Of a stretch of 6,187 nt of DNA, positions 5,694-6,187 are shown in pieces. The stretch's first letter is position 1. Each line of letters starts with the position of its first letter. The notes beneath the pieces are model-generated. The model worked only from the letters and a program-made list of their open reading frames with translations. It was not told the origin of the DNA and searched no databases. Source of the stretch: Bryobacteraceae bacterium. Its GTDB lineage: Bacteria; Acidobacteriota; Terriglobia; Bryobacterales; Bryobacteraceae. The DNA is taken from assembly GCA_030039005.1 (NCBI GenBank), contig JASHQT010000204.1, forward strand, positions 1 through 6,187. The letters run 5' to 3'. The position numbers were made by a program, and so were the translations under genes.

Positions 5694-6187
5694 ATGACCA
5701 CGCCTTACACGCGCCAGCTCCTCGAATTCCTGCATCCGCTGCAGGCCCGCGATTTACCGTCCGAAGTGCTCGACCGCGCGCGCTATTTCCTGCTCGATTA
5801 TCTGGGCTGCGCGATTCGCGGCTCGCGCGAGCCGTCGTCCGCGGCGGTGCAACGCATGATCGAACGAGTCTCCCCCATGGGAGCGGCTAACGGCTGCTCG
5901 ACGGTGATCGGCACCCGCATCCGCACCATCCCCGGCCTCGCCGCACTGGCCAACGGCGCCGCGTCGCATTCCATCGAAATGGACGACACGCACAGCGGCG
6001 GCTCCATCCACCTGGGCACCACGATGTACTCGGCCGCACTCGCGCTCGCCGAAACCACGCCGGATGCTTCGTCCGAAACATTTTTCACCGCCGTTGTCGC
6101 CGGCTTTGAAGCCGCCGCGCGCATCGCAATGGCCGTCCAGCCCAAAGAACATTACGCGCTCGGCTTCCACATGACGCCCACCTGCGG
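5694..6187 (+). CDS. MmgE/PrpD-family protein, N-terminal 164 residues (cut by window edge)
   Basis: The family includes 2-methylcitrate dehydratase and cis-aconitate decarboxylase. Visible: RARYFLLDYLGCAIRGS (28-44), ALANGAASHSIEMDDTHSGG (84-103), a following His106-Leu-Gly, ALALAE (115-120), AVVAGFEAAARI (133-144) and GFHMTPTC (157-164). These are the usual ExDDTH, H-x-G and GFH blocks of the first domain; His106 and His159 align roughly with His103 and His159 of human ACOD1, while Glu95 stands where ACOD1 has Asp93. The family is normally about 450 aa, so two thirds is missing. The ATG is 7 nt after the MaoC stop with only a weak GGA upstream. As the fourth gene of the operon it probably acts on an acid related to the operon's substrate. 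Family placement is firm; the reaction is not. Confidence 0.9.
   Translation, partial: MTTPYTRQLLEFLHPLQARDLPSEVLDRARYFLLDYLGCAIRGSREPSSAAVQRMIERVSPMGAANGCSTVIGTRIRTIPGLAALANGAASHSIEMDDTHSGGSIHLGTTMYSAALALAETTPDASSETFFTAVVAGFEAAARIAMAVQPKEHYALGFHMTPTC

Noticed and set aside
2875..6187. Assigning the operon to itaconate degradation or synthesis
   Set aside because: Family membership alone does not give the substrate, no CoA-ester lyase is visible, and the MmgE/PrpD gene is cut.

Overview
The window is GC-rich bacterial DNA, densely coded, with six protein genes: four complete and one cut at each edge. There is no rRNA, tRNA, CRISPR array or transposase to fix the taxon. A PQQ-dependent alcohol dehydrogenase beside a secreted mono-haem protein, and a short-acyl-CoA operon using TTG starts, suggest an aerobic soil heterotroph. 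I lean towards Acidobacteriota (Solibacter/Bryobacter type), but this rests on general protein character, not a marker.

Left part (1-1895, minus strand): the first gene encodes a secreted protein with a single CxxCH haem site. After an 81-bp gap comes the 5' part of a PQQ-dependent alcohol dehydrogenase, which runs off the left edge. Together they look like a periplasmic oxidation module with a possible electron acceptor. A 53-75 bp divergent control region (1896-1969) separates the haem gene from a Crp/Fnr-family regulator on the plus strand (1970-2671). This region carries a palindrome, TGTGA-N6-TCACG, whose half-site matches what the regulator's recognition helix should bind.

Middle (2672-2874): a 203-bp intergenic stretch. 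Its first part is one copy of a roughly 60-bp imperfect-hairpin repeat. The second copy lies at 534-592. Both copies begin 1-9 bases after a stop codon and in the same sense as the upstream gene. This is the least expected structure in the window.

Right part (2875-6187, plus strand): a tightly packed operon encoding a family III CoA-transferase, an acyl-CoA dehydrogenase, a MaoC-type hot-dog hydratase and an MmgE/PrpD-family protein that runs off the right edge. Junctions are 4-nt overlaps or a 7-nt gap. The implied order is CoA activation, alpha,beta-dehydrogenation and hydration of a short, probably branched or dicarboxylic acid; the MmgE/PrpD step is unassigned. The dehydrogenase has its catalytic glutamate in the isovaleryl-CoA-dehydrogenase position. 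The hydratase lacks the usual catalytic Asp and His of (R)-hydratases. The substrate cannot be read from this window.
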